From NCBI RefSeq assembly GCF_019219095.1, contig NZ_JAHUWH010000016.1, forward strand, positions 1 to 64,000: a stretch of 64,000 nucleotides of DNA. Direction: 5' to 3'. The first letter of the stretch is position 1; each line of letters begins with the position of its first letter. Below, in pieces: positions 45,112 to 55,501 of this stretch. A model generated the notes under the pieces. That model saw only the letters and a program-made list of their open reading frames with translations, did no database searches and was not told where the DNA came from. Source of the DNA: Acidovorax sp. sic0104. GTDB taxonomy: Bacteria; Pseudomonadota; Gammaproteobacteria; Burkholderiales; Burkholderiaceae_C. A program made the translations under genes and the position numbers.

Positions 45112-46172
45112 TAGCTCGACCAGTTGTAGCGCGTGATGGCGTAGAAGTTCTCTGTGCCCGCCACGTAGCTGGCGGCATCACCGCCGTTTTGCAGTTCGAT
45201 CAAGGCCAGTGGGCCTGTGTGCTGAACGCCTGCGGCGTCCAGCACCGCGCCCTTGGCCTGCATGCTGGCCACGCTGAAGGTGGGCAGGATGTCGGGGGCC
45301 ATCAGGTCATCGAGCTGCAGGCGTGCGGTGTCGAACTGCACGCCGAAGTGTGTGGGCATGCCGGGCGTCCACCCGTGGCCGCGAAAGTAATTGGCCACCG
45401 AGCCGATGGCGTCGGCCGGGCTGTTGAACAGGTCCACACGGCCGTCGCCATCGAAGTCGATGGCATAGCGCACCCAGCTCGAGGGCATGAACTGGCCCAG
45501 GCCCATCGCGCCGGCGTAGCTGCCGCGGGCCTCGAACGGGTCGGTGTTGCTGCGGTTGGTGAAGCTCAGGAACTGCTCGAGCTCACGTCGGAAGAACTCG
45601 GTGCGCTCCTTGGCGCGTGGGTGGGCCGAGGGGAAGTCGAAGGCCAGCGTGGCCAGCGCGTCCATCACGCGGAAGTTGCCCATCTGCTGGCCGTAGATGG
45701 TCTCGACGCCGATGATGCCCACGATGATCTCGGCAGGCACGCCGTACTCGCGCTCGGCCCGCTCCAGCGCCGCCTGGTTCTGCTGCCAGAAGCGCACGCC
45801 CGCACGGATGCGGATGGGCTCGACGAAGCGACTGCGGTACACGCGCCAGTTCTTGGCCGTGCCTTTGGCCGGTGGCAGCATGAGGCGCGGCACCTGCGTG
45901 AGGAACTGCGCCTGGCCGATGGCCTGGCGCACCCATTCGCGGTCCAGGTCGCGGCGCGCGGCCAGGTCGTCGGCGAACTGCAGGGCCTCGGGCCGGGTGG
46001 CGTACAGGATGGCGGGCTGCCTGGCGGGCGCAGCGCTGCCTTTGGCTGCGGATTTTGGGGATTTTTGGGGGGTTGCGCTGACAGGGCTTGTGCTGATTGC
46101 TATTAAAGTGATAGCTATTGCAATGGCGGTCCGGCTCAAGTTCTTCTGCATGTCCGATATCGGTGTGTTCAA
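45051..46172 (-). CDS. mltB: MltB-type lytic murein transglycosylase
   Basis: This protein of 373 residues cuts peptidoglycan between MurNAc and GlcNAc. The catalytic Glu is in GIIGVETIYGQQ, and SYAGAMGLGQFMPSSWVRYAID is a strong family mark. The N-terminus has a hydrophobic Sec-type signal (TAIAIAITLIAIST), without a lipobox. The start may also be the internal Met at 46151 (MQKNLSRT), which gives a better signal peptide. The signal-coding DNA includes sequence related to an intergenic repeat. The gene starts one base before the stop of the TgpA-like gene. Confidence 0.92.
   Translation of the reverse strand: MNTPISDMQKNLSRTAIAIAITLIAISTSPVSATPQKSPKSAAKGSAAPARQPAILYATRPEALQFADDLAARRDLDREWVRQAIGQAQFLTQVPRLMLPPAKGTAKNWRVYRSRFVEPIRIRAGVRFWQQNQAALERAEREYGVPAEIIVGIIGVETIYGQQMGNFRVMDALATLAFDFPSAHPRAKERTEFFRRELEQFLSFTNRSNTDPFEARGSYAGAMGLGQFMPSSWVRYAIDFDGDGRVDLFNSPADAIGSVANYFRGHGWTPGMPTHFGVQFDTARLQLDDLMAPDILPTFSVASMQAKGAVLDAAGVQHTGPLALIELQNGGDAASYVAGTENFYAITRYNWSSYYAMAVIELGREVSAARAGQ
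46092..46118 (-). repeat. Partial family-1 element inside the mltB signal sequence
   Basis: GCTATCACTTTAATAGC on the - strand has the dyad form of the start of family-1 elements (GCTAT ... ATAGC). Here it encodes part of the signal peptide. Confidence 0.35.
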
Positions 46173-48206
46173 TCAATGTCTGGCGGGCTTGGGCCACGGC
46201 AGGGCGCGGAACTGGCGGCGCAAGGCGCCCAGCTCTGCACCAGGCTCTGGGGCATAGCGCAGGCGCTCCAGGCGCAGCAGCCAGTCAGCCACCCCTGCGG
46301 CCGGAAGTCCAAATTGTGCCTGCACGCGTTCGGCCATGGCGCGGGGCGGCAGGTTGTCCGGCAGCACCAGGCCTGCACGTGCCAGCCGCTGGCGTGTGCG
46401 CGCGAGCAGCCGCAGCCAGGGGTCGTGCTGGCTGCGCTCCCACAGGCTCCAGGCACCGGCACCCAGTGCCGTGGCAATGACCAGGTAGCCCAGGACCGTG
46501 GTCAGGTCCTGCCAGCTGGGGGACTCGAACCCCAGGGCCTTGAGCAGGTCCATCTGGCGGCTCTGGGTGTAGTTGAGCACCCACTGGTTCCAGCTGTTGT
46601 TCACGGCCTCCCAGACGGCGCGCAGGTTCTGGGCCAGGCCGGGGCTGAGCGTTCCGATGGCGGCGCCGAAGACACCTTCGGGTGGCCGCAGGCGCTGGAA
46701 TTGGCCGACGCGCCCGGGAGACACAGCCCCCGTGGGGTCCACGCGCACCCATCCGCGATCCTCCATCCACACCTCTGTCCAGGCATGCGCGTCGGCATTG
46801 CGCACGGTCCAGTAGCCATCCACCGGGTTGCGCTCGCCGCCCTGGTAGCCGGCAACGATGCGCGATGGCACATCCATGGCCCGCATCAGCACGACGAAGG
46901 CGGAAGCGATGTGCTCGCAGAACCCTTGCCTGCGGTCGAACCAGAATTCGTCCGCCGTGTGTTCGCCGTAGAGGCCGGGTGCCAGCGTGTAGGTATAGCC
47001 GCCGGTTCGCAGGCGCTGCAGTGCCGCGTCGACCAGGGCCTGGGTGCCACCTGCCGACAGCTTTGGGTCCGCGCGAATTTGCGCGGCCAGCTCCAGGGTG
47101 CGGGGGTTGAAGCCGGGTGGCAGCTCCGTAAATGCACGCAACTGGCGCACGGATTTCTGCGGCCCGTGGCGAAACTCCGGATAGCTCACGGCCTGGTAGC
47201 GCAGTACCTCGGTGATCGGCCGGTTGGTCATCCACTGCAGGTCCTGGGTCATGTGGGCCTTCATGCTGGACAACTGGGGAGCATCCGGCGTGGCCTCCAG
47301 CACCATCAGCCAGGGCTGCCGCTGGGGCTCGAGCGTGACCTCGTAGCGCAACTCCCTGCCACTGACCTGCAGGTTGGCCGGCAGTGCCGCGCTTGCGGCC
47401 CAGGTGCTGTCCTCGCGGTACGGCTCGGCCTGCCACTGGCGGCCGTCGAAGGCCGTCAGTACGGGGCCTCGGAAGTACAGCATCGACTGGGGCGGCATCT
47501 GATTCGGGTTGCCTTCAAAGCGCAGGCGGATCGCCACCCGATCATCGAGCGCGATCTCGGCCATGTCCCCGATGCGCATGTTGCCCGACAGCCCGCTGCG
47601 CCCGATGGGGTCGTCGCTGGGCAGGCCCCACAGGGGCGCCATGCGGGGGAAAAGCATGAACAACGCCACCATGATCGGTGCGCCCAGTAGCGCCATCGCC
47701 CCTGCGATGCGGAACGTCTGCCACAGCGGCGGCCTTCCCACCGGCATGTGTGCGTTGACCAGCGCCATGAGCAGGCCCATCAGGCCCACCAGCATGGCGG
47801 CAGCAGTCGTCAGCGACTGCGAGAAAAAGAAGTTGCTGAGGATGGTGAAGAAGCCCAGGAAGAACACCACCATGGCATCGCGCCGGGCACGCAACTCCAG
47901 CATCTTGAGGGCGAGCAGCAGGACGATGAGCGTCACACCCGCATCGCGTCCGAGGATCGTGCCGTGCGTGAACACGGTGCCCGCCACTGAGGCCACCAGC
48001 AGCGCGAACACCATCCAGCGGCCCGGCAGCGGCCGGACCTTCAGGGCCATATGGCCCCGCCACAGCAGCAGCGCGCCCGCAAGCACGCTCGTCCACAACG
48101 GAAGGTTGGGCGCCTGCGGCGCGATCACCCAGACGATGACCAGCAGCAGAAAGATCGTGTCGCGGGCGTCGCGGGGCAGGGAGGAGAGGGTCTGGCGCAG
48201 GTTCAT
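46173..48206 (-). CDS. TgpA-like DUF3488/transglutaminase membrane protein
   Basis: This 677-residue membrane protein has about six N-terminal helices (DUF3488 region, residues 15-200) and a periplasmic transglutaminase-like domain. The catalytic triad is visible as Cys in RRQGFCEHIASAF, His in NADAHAWTEVW and Asp in VRVDPTG. A further membrane helix near residue 580 and a C-terminal cytoplasmic DUF4129-like tail follow. The start at MNLRQTLSSLPRD is used. The family (TgpA in Pseudomonas aeruginosa) is linked with cell envelope function and sits in an operon with DUF58 and MoxR genes, as here. Confidence 0.93.
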   Translation of the reverse strand: MNLRQTLSSLPRDARDTIFLLLVIVWVIAPQAPNLPLWTSVLAGALLLWRGHMALKVRPLPGRWMVFALLVASVAGTVFTHGTILGRDAGVTLIVLLLALKMLELRARRDAMVVFFLGFFTILSNFFFSQSLTTAAAMLVGLMGLLMALVNAHMPVGRPPLWQTFRIAGAMALLGAPIMVALFMLFPRMAPLWGLPSDDPIGRSGLSGNMRIGDMAEIALDDRVAIRLRFEGNPNQMPPQSMLYFRGPVLTAFDGRQWQAEPYREDSTWAASAALPANLQVSGRELRYEVTLEPQRQPWLMVLEATPDAPQLSSMKAHMTQDLQWMTNRPITEVLRYQAVSYPEFRHGPQKSVRQLRAFTELPPGFNPRTLELAAQIRADPKLSAGGTQALVDAALQRLRTGGYTYTLAPGLYGEHTADEFWFDRRQGFCEHIASAFVVLMRAMDVPSRIVAGYQGGERNPVDGYWTVRNADAHAWTEVWMEDRGWVRVDPTGAVSPGRVGQFQRLRPPEGVFGAAIGTLSPGLAQNLRAVWEAVNNSWNQWVLNYTQSRQMDLLKALGFESPSWQDLTTVLGYLVIATALGAGAWSLWERSQHDPWLRLLARTRQRLARAGLVLPDNLPPRAMAERVQAQFGLPAAGVADWLLRLERLRYAPEPGAELGALRRQFRALPWPKPARH

Positions 48207-48282
48207 CGCGGGGACGCGGGCCGGTGGGAGTCGGTTGACGGCAGGGGCGGTGCGCAAGGGGGCGCCTGGCGCGGGTGGGGGG

Positions 48283-49326
48283 TCAGCACAGCGCGAGCGC
48301 CTCAAGGCAGTTGCGTTTGTGCACGGGCCCCGAATCCGGGGCCAGTTCCGCGTTGGGCAGGCGCAGGCCATAGTCCAGGCCCAGCTGGTCGGCCTGCAGC
48401 ACCCAGGCTGTCAGGCGCGATACGCGGCCTTCGTGGTCTGCCAGCGTGGCGCGCGCCAGGTCCAGCCACAGCTCCTGCCGCTGGGCCTGCTGCGCATCGC
48501 GGCTGACCAGATCGTCGGTGCCTGTGCCCAGCGTCTTGGCGGCTTTTTTCCAGACCACCAGCTTGAGGGGATCGCCGCGCCGGTAAGCGCGCACACCATC
48601 GAATTCGCCGATGCCCTGAGTCGGCGTGCTGCCAGCTCCGCCAGTGCGCGGCTCGCCAGGCGGCAGCGGCGGGGCAGGTGTCTCTGGTGCGGGGTACACC
48701 ATGACCTGCGATGCGGGGCGCCAGTAGGTCCACACTCGGAAGGTGCCCAGCGGAAAACGCGTCTCCGCTGTCAGCGTCGGCACCCGGTGCAAGCCTCGGC
48801 GCTCGGGCTTGAAGGCCACCATCACGCTGGTCTGGCCCTGTGCGGGCACGTCCGTCCAGGCCCAGTGGTGCGCCTCCTTGCCCGTACCGTGCACCGACAG
48901 CGCGATGCCGTAGCGCGGCGTCTTGCGGGCGCTCGATATCTGGATCTCGAATGCGGTGCTCGTGCCCATGAAGTGCGCATCGGGCGCCTTCAGGTGCAGG
49001 GTCAGGCCGCGCAGGTTGGCGTGGCAGATGTGCATGCCCACCACGGAGCTGCCGGCCAGCAGAAACGTCAGCAGGTAGCCGAGGTTGAGTTCGTAGTTGA
49101 TCGATGCGATGAGCAGCACGATCAGCGTCAGCGCCAGCATCCAGCCCGAGCCAGTAGGCAGGATGTACACATTGCGCTGGGTGAGCGTGAGCGTGTCGTT
49201 GAGGGGCAGCCGGCCTTGCCACCAGCGCTGAAAGCGCCGGCGCAACGGAGCGAGCGGGCTGAACCGCGCCGCCAGGGCGCGCCAGCGCGCCAAGGGTGAC
49301 TGGGGGAGCGATGCAGTGGAGTCCAT
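48283..49326 (-). CDS. DUF58-domain membrane protein
   Basis: This 347-residue protein has two N-terminal membrane helices (about residues 60-100) and a DUF58 region with the hallmark IGEFDGVRAYRRGDPLKLVVWKKAAK. DUF58 proteins have a von Willebrand factor A-like fold and pair with MoxR ATPases. It lies between moxR (3 bases upstream) and the TgpA-like gene. Confidence 0.93.
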   Translation of the reverse strand: MDSTASLPQSPLARWRALAARFSPLAPLRRRFQRWWQGRLPLNDTLTLTQRNVYILPTGSGWMLALTLIVLLIASINYELNLGYLLTFLLAGSSVVGMHICHANLRGLTLHLKAPDAHFMGTSTAFEIQISSARKTPRYGIALSVHGTGKEAHHWAWTDVPAQGQTSVMVAFKPERRGLHRVPTLTAETRFPLGTFRVWTYWRPASQVMVYPAPETPAPPLPPGEPRTGGAGSTPTQGIGEFDGVRAYRRGDPLKLVVWKKAAKTLGTGTDDLVSRDAQQAQRQELWLDLARATLADHEGRVSRLTAWVLQADQLGLDYGLRLPNAELAPDSGPVHKRNCLEALALC

Positions 49327-49329
49327 GGG

Positions 49330-50250
<921 letters not shown>

Positions 50251-50303
50251 GGCGTGACGTTATCCGAAAAACACCAGAAATTGCGAGAGACGGGGACAAG
50301 ACT

Positions 50304-51257
50304 GTGAGCAAGACGGGCTATTTCACCCATCGGGACTGTTGGAAGCATGAGATGGGTCCGGGCCACCCCGAATGTCCCGAACGGCTGGACGCCATCGAAG
50401 ACCGCTTGCTGGTCACCGGTGTGGGCGATGCGCTGGAGCGCTACGACGCCCCTGAGGCGTCGCTCGCCGACATCGAGCTGGCCCATGGCCGCATGCACAT
50501 CGCCGCCTTGCGCGGCCTGTCCGACCGGCTCAACGAAGAGCTGGTGGCGGGCGGCCCGAATTACGCGCAGATCGACACCGACACCTCCATCAACGCGCAC
50601 ACCTGGAAGGCATCGCTGCGCGCCGCAGGGGCCGCGCTGGCGGCCACCGATGCGGTGATGGCCGGGGAGATCGAGAACGCGTTCTGCTCCGTGCGTCCGC
50701 CGGGCCACCATGCCTGCCGTGACAAGGCCATGGGCTTTTGTTTCTTCAACAACGTGGCGGTGGCGGCCAAGTACGCGCTGCAGCGCTACAACCTGCAGCG
50801 CGTGGCGGTGGTGGACTTCGACGTGCACCACGGCAACGGCACGGAAGACATCCTCGCCAACGACCCGCGCGCGCTGATGGTCAGCATCTTTCAGCACCCG
50901 TTCTACCCTTACAGCGGCGACCAGGACCCGGCACCGAACATGGTCAACGTGCCTGTGCCGGCATACACGCGCGGCATGGACATCCGCGAGATCATCGAGA
51001 TGATGTGGATGCCCCGGCTGGAGGCCTTCAAGCCCGAGATGATCTTCGTGTCCGCCGGCTTCGATGGCCACCGCGAGGACGACATGGGCCAACTGGGCCT
51101 GACCGAGCAGGACTACGCCTGGATCACCCAGCGCGTGAAGGACGTGGCGCGCCGCTTTGCCAAGGGGCGGATCGTCTCGTGCCTGGAGGGCGGCTATGTG
51201 ATGGGGCCGCTCGCGCGCAGCGTGGAGGCGCACGTGCGGGTCCTGGCTGATCTTTGA
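50304..51257 (+). CDS. Histone-deacetylase-family amidohydrolase
   Basis: This 317-residue zinc-dependent deacetylase is of the arginase/deacetylase fold. Active-site motifs are RPPGHHA (tandem His), VVDFDVHHGNGTED (metal Asp and His) and FVSAGFDGHREDDMG (metal Asp). The catalytic Tyr position is expected in the LEGGY segment, here CLEGGYVMG. Bacterial members act on acetylpolyamines or acetylated proteins and small molecules. The start is a GTG. The family 2 repeat follows the stop codon. Confidence 0.92.
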   Translation: MSKTGYFTHRDCWKHEMGPGHPECPERLDAIEDRLLVTGVGDALERYDAPEASLADIELAHGRMHIAALRGLSDRLNEELVAGGPNYAQIDTDTSINAHTWKASLRAAGAALAATDAVMAGEIENAFCSVRPPGHHACRDKAMGFCFFNNVAVAAKYALQRYNLQRVAVVDFDVHHGNGTEDILANDPRALMVSIFQHPFYPYSGDQDPAPNMVNVPVPAYTRGMDIREIIEMMWMPRLEAFKPEMIFVSAGFDGHREDDMGQLGLTEQDYAWITQRVKDVARRFAKGRIVSCLEGGYVMGPLARSVEAHVRVLADL

Positions 51258-51259
51258 TT

Positions 51260-51336
51260 CCCCCTGAGCCGCCTGCGGCGTCTTCCCCCGGAGGGGGACG
51301 CCACCCGTGGCCTGGCGGAGCCAGTTCCACGGTGGC
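51260..51336 (+). repeat. Double-hairpin intergenic repeat, family 2 (copy B)
   Basis: It starts CCCCCTGAGCCGCCTGCGGC, followed by a CCCCCGGAGGGGG block, then GGACGCCACCCGTGGCCTGG and the second arm GCCAGTTCCACGGTGGC. It matches 15608-15683 over its whole length and lies 2 bases after a stop codon, as copy A does. Confidence 0.8.
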
Positions 51337-51389
51337 GCTGGCAAGGCAGCGCCCGCTGGTGACGCTCGCTGCCACTGAAGAAGTAAGAC

Positions 51390-52181
51390 ATGACGATTTT
51401 GAATCCTGAAAATTTCTTGATGAACACCCGCGATGCGCGCGGCGTGGTCACCCTGACACTGAACGACCCGACCCGCTTCAATGCGCTGGGCACCGAGATG
51501 CTGTTCGCGCTGCAGCAGGCGCTGGACGACGCGGGCCGTGACGAGTCCGTGCGGGTTGTTGTGCTGGCTGCAGCCGGCAAGGCTTTCTGCGCGGGGCACA
51601 ACCTCAAGGACATGGCGGCGAATCCCGAGCTCGCCTACTACCAGAAGCTCTTTGCGCAGTGCAGCCGCATGATGCTCACCATCCAAAAGCTGCCGGTGCC
51701 GGTGATCGCGCGCGTGCAGGGCATGGCCACGGCGGCGGGCTGCCAACTGGTGGCGCAGTGCGACCTGGCGGTGGCGGCGGACACGGCGAGCTTTGCCACC
51801 AGCGGCATCCACTATGGCTTGTTCTGCGCCACGCCGAGCGTGCCGCTGGTGCGCAATGTGCCGGCCAAGCGGGCGATGGAGATGCTGCTCACGGGGGACT
51901 TCATCGATGCGCGCACCGCACTCGCCCAGGGGCTGGTCAACCGCGTGGCGCTGGCCGATGCCCTGGATGCCGAGGTGGAGCAGCTCGTGGCATCCATTCT
52001 TGGCAAGCCCCGTGTGGCGGTGGCCATGGGCAAGGCGCTGGTCTACCAGCAGCGCGAACTGGGCATGGAGGCCGCCTACCAGCTCGCAGGCCAGGCCATG
52101 GCTGTCAACATGATGGATGCCGCCGCGCAGGAGGGCGCGCAGGCCTTTGCCGACAAGCGCCAGCCCGCCTGGAAGCAGTGA
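51390..52181 (+). CDS. Enoyl-CoA hydratase/isomerase family protein
   Basis: This 263-residue crotonase-fold protein has the oxyanion-hole segment AAAGKAFCAGHNLKDM and the second loop MATAAGCQLVAQCDLAVAA. The usual two catalytic Glu are not both present in these loops (AAGC in place of AAGG/GGGC-type followed by Glu), so the exact reaction (hydratase, isomerase or thioesterase-like) is open. It resembles ECHDC3-like proteins. The MscS gene follows after 5 bases. Confidence 0.9.
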   Translation: MTILNPENFLMNTRDARGVVTLTLNDPTRFNALGTEMLFALQQALDDAGRDESVRVVVLAAAGKAFCAGHNLKDMAANPELAYYQKLFAQCSRMMLTIQKLPVPVIARVQGMATAAGCQLVAQCDLAVAADTASFATSGIHYGLFCATPSVPLVRNVPAKRAMEMLLTGDFIDARTALAQGLVNRVALADALDAEVEQLVASILGKPRVAVAMGKALVYQQRELGMEAAYQLAGQAMAVNMMDAAAQEGAQAFADKRQPAWKQ

Positions 52182-52186
52182 GCGCC

Positions 52187-53524
52187 ATGGCTATCGATAC
52201 GACCCTGATGCTGGATGGCGTGGGCCGCTGGGCCCAGGCGTTTGTACAGCCCGCCGTCCTCGTGGAACTGGCGGCGCTCGCCGTCTGCGTGGGCGTGGCG
52301 TGGTGGCTGGTCTCGCTGCTCAAGCGCGGCCTGGGCCAGGACGACCCGCGCTCCATTCTGTTCGGTGCCCGCGTCATCGATGGCGCCTTGTTCCCGCTGG
52401 CGCTGCTGAGCCTGGCCTACGTGGCCCGTACGTTGCTGATGCACTGGATGCCGCTCGCGGTGTTCAAGGTGGCGATCCCCGTGTTGGTGTCGCTGGTGGT
52501 GATACGCATCGGGGTGAAGGTGCTGCAGGCTGCGTACCCGGATGCCTCCTGGGTGCGGCCCATCGAGCGGTCGATTTCGTGGCTGGCATGGCTGGGCATG
52601 GTGCTGTGGGTCACCGGCTTGCTGCCGCTGGTGCTCGAGGAGCTGGACCAGATCCATTGGAAGGTGGGAGGCTCCAACCTGTCGGTGCGCACGATGATCG
52701 AAGGTGCACTTACGGCAGGCGGCGTGCTGCTGATCGCGCTGTGGATATCGGCCGCCATCGAGTCGCGCCTGCTGCGCGCCGCCACAGGGGCCGAGCTGTC
52801 GCTGCGCAAGGCGGTGAGCAATGCGGTGCGGGCGCTCCTGATCTTCGTGGGGCTCATCATGGCCCTGTCGGCCGTGGGGATCGACCTGACGGCGCTGTCG
52901 GTGCTGGGCGGGGCCATCGGCGTGGGGCTGGGCTTCGGCCTGCAGAAGCTCGCATCCAACTATGTAAGTGGCTTCGTGATCCTGGCCGAGCGCAGCATGC
53001 GCATCGGCGACAACGTGCGCGTGGACAACTTCGAGGGCCGCATCACCGACATCAGGGCGCGCTACACCGTGGTGCGCTCCTCCACGGGCCGCGAGTCCAT
53101 CGTGCCCAACGAGATGCTGATCATCCAGCGCGTGGAGAACCTGTCGCTGGCCGACACGCGGGTGTGGCTGTCCACCGTGGTGAGCGTGGGCTATGAGACG
53201 GATGTCGAGCTGGTCACGGGCTTGCTGGCCGAAGCGGCCCTGGCCAGCAGCCGCGTGCTGCGCGACCCTGCACCCAGCGTGGCTTTGTCGGCCTTCGGTG
53301 CCGACGGGCTGGAGTTCACCGTGGGCTTCTGGATCGCCGACCCCGAGAACGGCTCGCTGGGCCTTCGGTCCGAGATCAACCGGGCCATCCTCAAGGCGCT
53401 GCGAGCCCACAAGATCGAAATTCCCTTCCCGCAGCGGGTGATGCATGTGCAGGTCGATGGCACCGTGCCCACTGCACTGGCGGCGGGAGTGCCCCCGGCG
53501 GCCCGATCCAATGAAGCGCCTTAG
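52187..53524 (+). CDS. MscS-family mechanosensitive ion channel
   Basis: This 445-residue membrane channel has about five or six helices in the first 290 residues. The pore-lining TM3 and beta-domain signature is GGAIGVGLGFGLQKLASNYVSGFVILAERSMRIGD, followed by VDNFEGRITDIRARYTVVRSSTGRESIVPNEML. It opens under membrane tension in hypo-osmotic shock. It is longer than E. coli MscS (286 residues) because of extra N-terminal helices. It is coupled with the enoyl-CoA hydratase gene by close spacing only. Confidence 0.94.
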   Translation: MAIDTTLMLDGVGRWAQAFVQPAVLVELAALAVCVGVAWWLVSLLKRGLGQDDPRSILFGARVIDGALFPLALLSLAYVARTLLMHWMPLAVFKVAIPVLVSLVVIRIGVKVLQAAYPDASWVRPIERSISWLAWLGMVLWVTGLLPLVLEELDQIHWKVGGSNLSVRTMIEGALTAGGVLLIALWISAAIESRLLRAATGAELSLRKAVSNAVRALLIFVGLIMALSAVGIDLTALSVLGGAIGVGLGFGLQKLASNYVSGFVILAERSMRIGDNVRVDNFEGRITDIRARYTVVRSSTGRESIVPNEMLIIQRVENLSLADTRVWLSTVVSVGYETDVELVTGLLAEAALASSRVLRDPAPSVALSAFGADGLEFTVGFWIADPENGSLGLRSEINRAILKALRAHKIEIPFPQRVMHVQVDGTVPTALAAGVPPAARSNEAP

Positions 53525-53565
53525 CCAGATGTCTGGGCCAGGTTGCCGCATGCGACAGCAAACTC

Positions 53566-53596
53566 TGGACAGGCGCGCCCTTCAGTCGCCTATAAT
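53566..53596 (+). promoter_or_regulatory. Candidate promoter of etfBA
   Basis: There is a perfect TATAAT at 53591-53596 and TGGACA at 53566-53571, separated by 19 bases. The palindrome at 53603-53620 begins 6 bases after the -10 box and so covers the start site. Confidence 0.5.
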
Positions 53597-53602
53597 TCAT
53601 AA

Positions 53603-53620
53603 AAAGCACGATCGTTCTTT
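53603..53620 (+). promoter_or_regulatory. Palindromic operator at the etfBA start site
   Basis: AAAGCACGATCGTTCTTT is an 18-bp dyad with one mismatched pair around the core ACGATCGT. It fits a TetR-type repressor site. From memory, fatty acid degradation genes of beta-proteobacteria are under TetR-type control, so a link is inferred. Confidence 0.5.
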
Positions 53621-53688
53621 TTTCGATCTGGCACCCTGTGACCCGGCTCCGCAGTCCTCGCGCTGCAGTGCGGCATAGAATGTTCTAG

Positions 53689-53704
53689 TTTACGTAAACG
53701 TCAA
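53689..53704 (+). promoter_or_regulatory. Second palindromic operator in the etfB leader
   Basis: TTTACGTAAACGTCAA is a 16-bp dyad (TTKACGT-NN-ACGTMAA) located 31 bases before the etfB start. The form is like sites of MerR-type regulators of branched-chain acid catabolism (LiuR), which is an inference. Confidence 0.45.
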
Positions 53705-53734
53705 TTCAACCAACTCTATCTAGGAGCCGCTGCA

Positions 53735-54484
53735 ATGAAGGTCTTGGTCCCTGTCAAGCGCGTGGTGGACTACAACGTGAAGGTCCGCGTGAAGTCGGAC
53801 AACACGGGTGTGGACATCGCCAACGTGAAGATGAGCATGAACCCCTTTGACGAGATCGCCGTCGAGGAGGCCGTGCGCCTGAAGGAGAAGGGCCTGGTGA
53901 CCGAAGTCATCGCAGTGTCCTGCGGCGTGACCCAGTGCCAGGAAACCCTGCGCACCGCCATGGCCATCGGCGCCGACCGCGCCATCCTGGTCGAGACCGA
54001 TGTGGAACTGCAGCCGTTGGCCGTGGCCAAGCTCTTGAAGGCCCTGGTGGACAAGGAACAGCCCAGCCTCGTGATCCTGGGCAAGCAGGCCATCGACGAC
54101 GATGCCAACCAGACCGGCCAGATGCTGGCGGCGCTGGCCGATCTGCCCCAGGCCACCAACGCCAGCAAGGTGGACCTCGCGGCCGACAAGGTGAACGTGA
54201 CCCGCGAAATCGACGGCGGCCTCGAAACCCTTGCCCTGACGCTGCCCGCGGTCATCACCACCGACCTGCGCCTGAACGAGCCACGCTACGTCACCTTGCC
54301 CAACATCATGAAGGCCAAGAAGAAGCAGCTCGATACCGTCAAGCCCGAAGACCTCGGCGTGGACGTGGCGCCCCGCCTGAAGACCCTGAAGGTCAGCGAG
54401 CCCGCCAAGCGCGGCGCAGGCGTGAAGGTGGCCGATGTGGCCGCACTGGTCGAGAAACTCAAGAACGAAGCGAAGGTGATCTGA
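53735..54484 (+). CDS. etfB: Electron transfer flavoprotein subunit beta
   Basis: This 249-residue beta subunit of the ETF takes electrons from acyl-CoA dehydrogenases and delivers them to ETF-quinone oxidoreductase. Family marks are [31 protein letters not shown] and [24 protein letters not shown]. It is followed after 1 base by etfA. The leader region holds a promoter and two operator-like palindromes, so expression is probably induced by fatty or branched-chain acids. Confidence 0.97.
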   Translation: MKVLVPVKRVVDYNVKVRVKSDNTGVDIANVKMSMNPFDEIAVEEAVRLKEKGLVTEVIAVSCGVTQCQETLRTAMAIGADRAILVETDVELQPLAVAKLLKALVDKEQPSLVILGKQAIDDDANQTGQMLAALADLPQATNASKVDLAADKVNVTREIDGGLETLALTLPAVITTDLRLNEPRYVTLPNIMKAKKKQLDTVKPEDLGVDVAPRLKTLKVSEPAKRGAGVKVADVAALVEKLKNEAKVI

Positions 54485-54485
54485 C

Positions 54486-55418
54486 ATGTCGGTACTCGTT
54501 ATTGCTGAACACGACAACGCGTCCATCAAGGGCGCGACGCTGAACACCGTGACCGCTGCCGTCGCCTGTGGCGGCGACGTGCACGTGCTGGTGGCGGGCC
54601 ACAACGCGGGCGCCGCTGCGGCCGCCGCCGGCCAGATCGCCGGTGTTGCCAAGGTCATCCATGCCGATGCAGCAGGCCTGGCCCATGGCCTGGCGGAGAA
54701 CGTGGCCGCGCAAGTGCTGGCCATTGCTTCCAGCTACAGCCACATCCTGTTCCCCGCCACCGCCGGCGGCAAGAACGTTGCCCCTCGCGTGGCCGCCAAG
54801 CTCGACGTTGCCCAGATCAGCGACATCACCAAGGTGGTGAGCGCCGACACTTTCGAGCGCCCCATCTACGCCGGTAACGCGATTGCCACCGTGCAATCGG
54901 GCGATGCCGTGAAGGTCATCACCGTGCGCACCACGGGCTTTGACGCCGCTGCCGCCACCGGTGGCAGCGCCGCCGTCGAAACCGCCGCTGCCATTGCCGA
55001 CGCCGGCAAGAGCAGTTACGTGGGCAGCGAGATCGCCAAGAGCGACCGGCCCGAACTCACCGCCGCCAAGATCATCGTCTCTGGTGGCCGGGCTCTGGGC
55101 AGCAAGGAAAAGTTCGACGAAGTCATCACGCCCCTGGCCGACAAGCTGGGCGCCGCCATCGGCGCATCGCGCGCCGCGGTGGATGCGGGCTATGCACCGA
55201 ACGACCTGCAAGTGGGCCAGACCGGCAAGATCGTGGCACCGCAGCTGTACATCGCGGCCGGTATCTCGGGCGCGATCCAGCACTTGGCCGGCATGAAGGA
55301 CTCCAAGGTGATCGTCGCGATCAACAAGGACCCCGAAGCGCCGATCTTCAGTGTGGCCGACTACGGCCTGGAAGCCGACCTGTTCACGGCCGTGCCGGAA
55401 CTGGTGAAGGCGCTGTAA
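54486..55418 (+). CDS. etfA: Electron transfer flavoprotein subunit alpha
   Basis: This 310-residue alpha subunit carries the FAD site: the C-terminal [29 protein letters not shown] and [15 protein letters not shown] are classic. It forms the heterodimer with EtfB. A terminator follows the gene, so part of the transcription ends before the acyl-CoA dehydrogenase gene. Confidence 0.97.
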   Translation: MSVLVIAEHDNASIKGATLNTVTAAVACGGDVHVLVAGHNAGAAAAAAGQIAGVAKVIHADAAGLAHGLAENVAAQVLAIASSYSHILFPATAGGKNVAPRVAAKLDVAQISDITKVVSADTFERPIYAGNAIATVQSGDAVKVITVRTTGFDAAAATGGSAAVETAAAIADAGKSSYVGSEIAKSDRPELTAAKIIVSGGRALGSKEKFDEVITPLADKLGAAIGASRAAVDAGYAPNDLQVGQTGKIVAPQLYIAAGISGAIQHLAGMKDSKVIVAINKDPEAPIFSVADYGLEADLFTAVPELVKAL

Positions 55419-55443
55419 GGCGCTCAGGCCCACCAGCCGCCAC

Positions 55444-55473
55444 AAAAGGCATCGCTTGCGATGCCTTTTTTTT
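55444..55473 (+). terminator. Rho-independent terminator after etfA
   Basis: AAAAGGCATCGC pairs with GCGATGCCTTTT around TT, followed by a run of T. It is a strong terminator 25 bases after the etfA stop. Confidence 0.9.
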
Positions 55474-55501
55474 GACGAGTTTTGCTTTTTCGGAGACAAC
55501 C

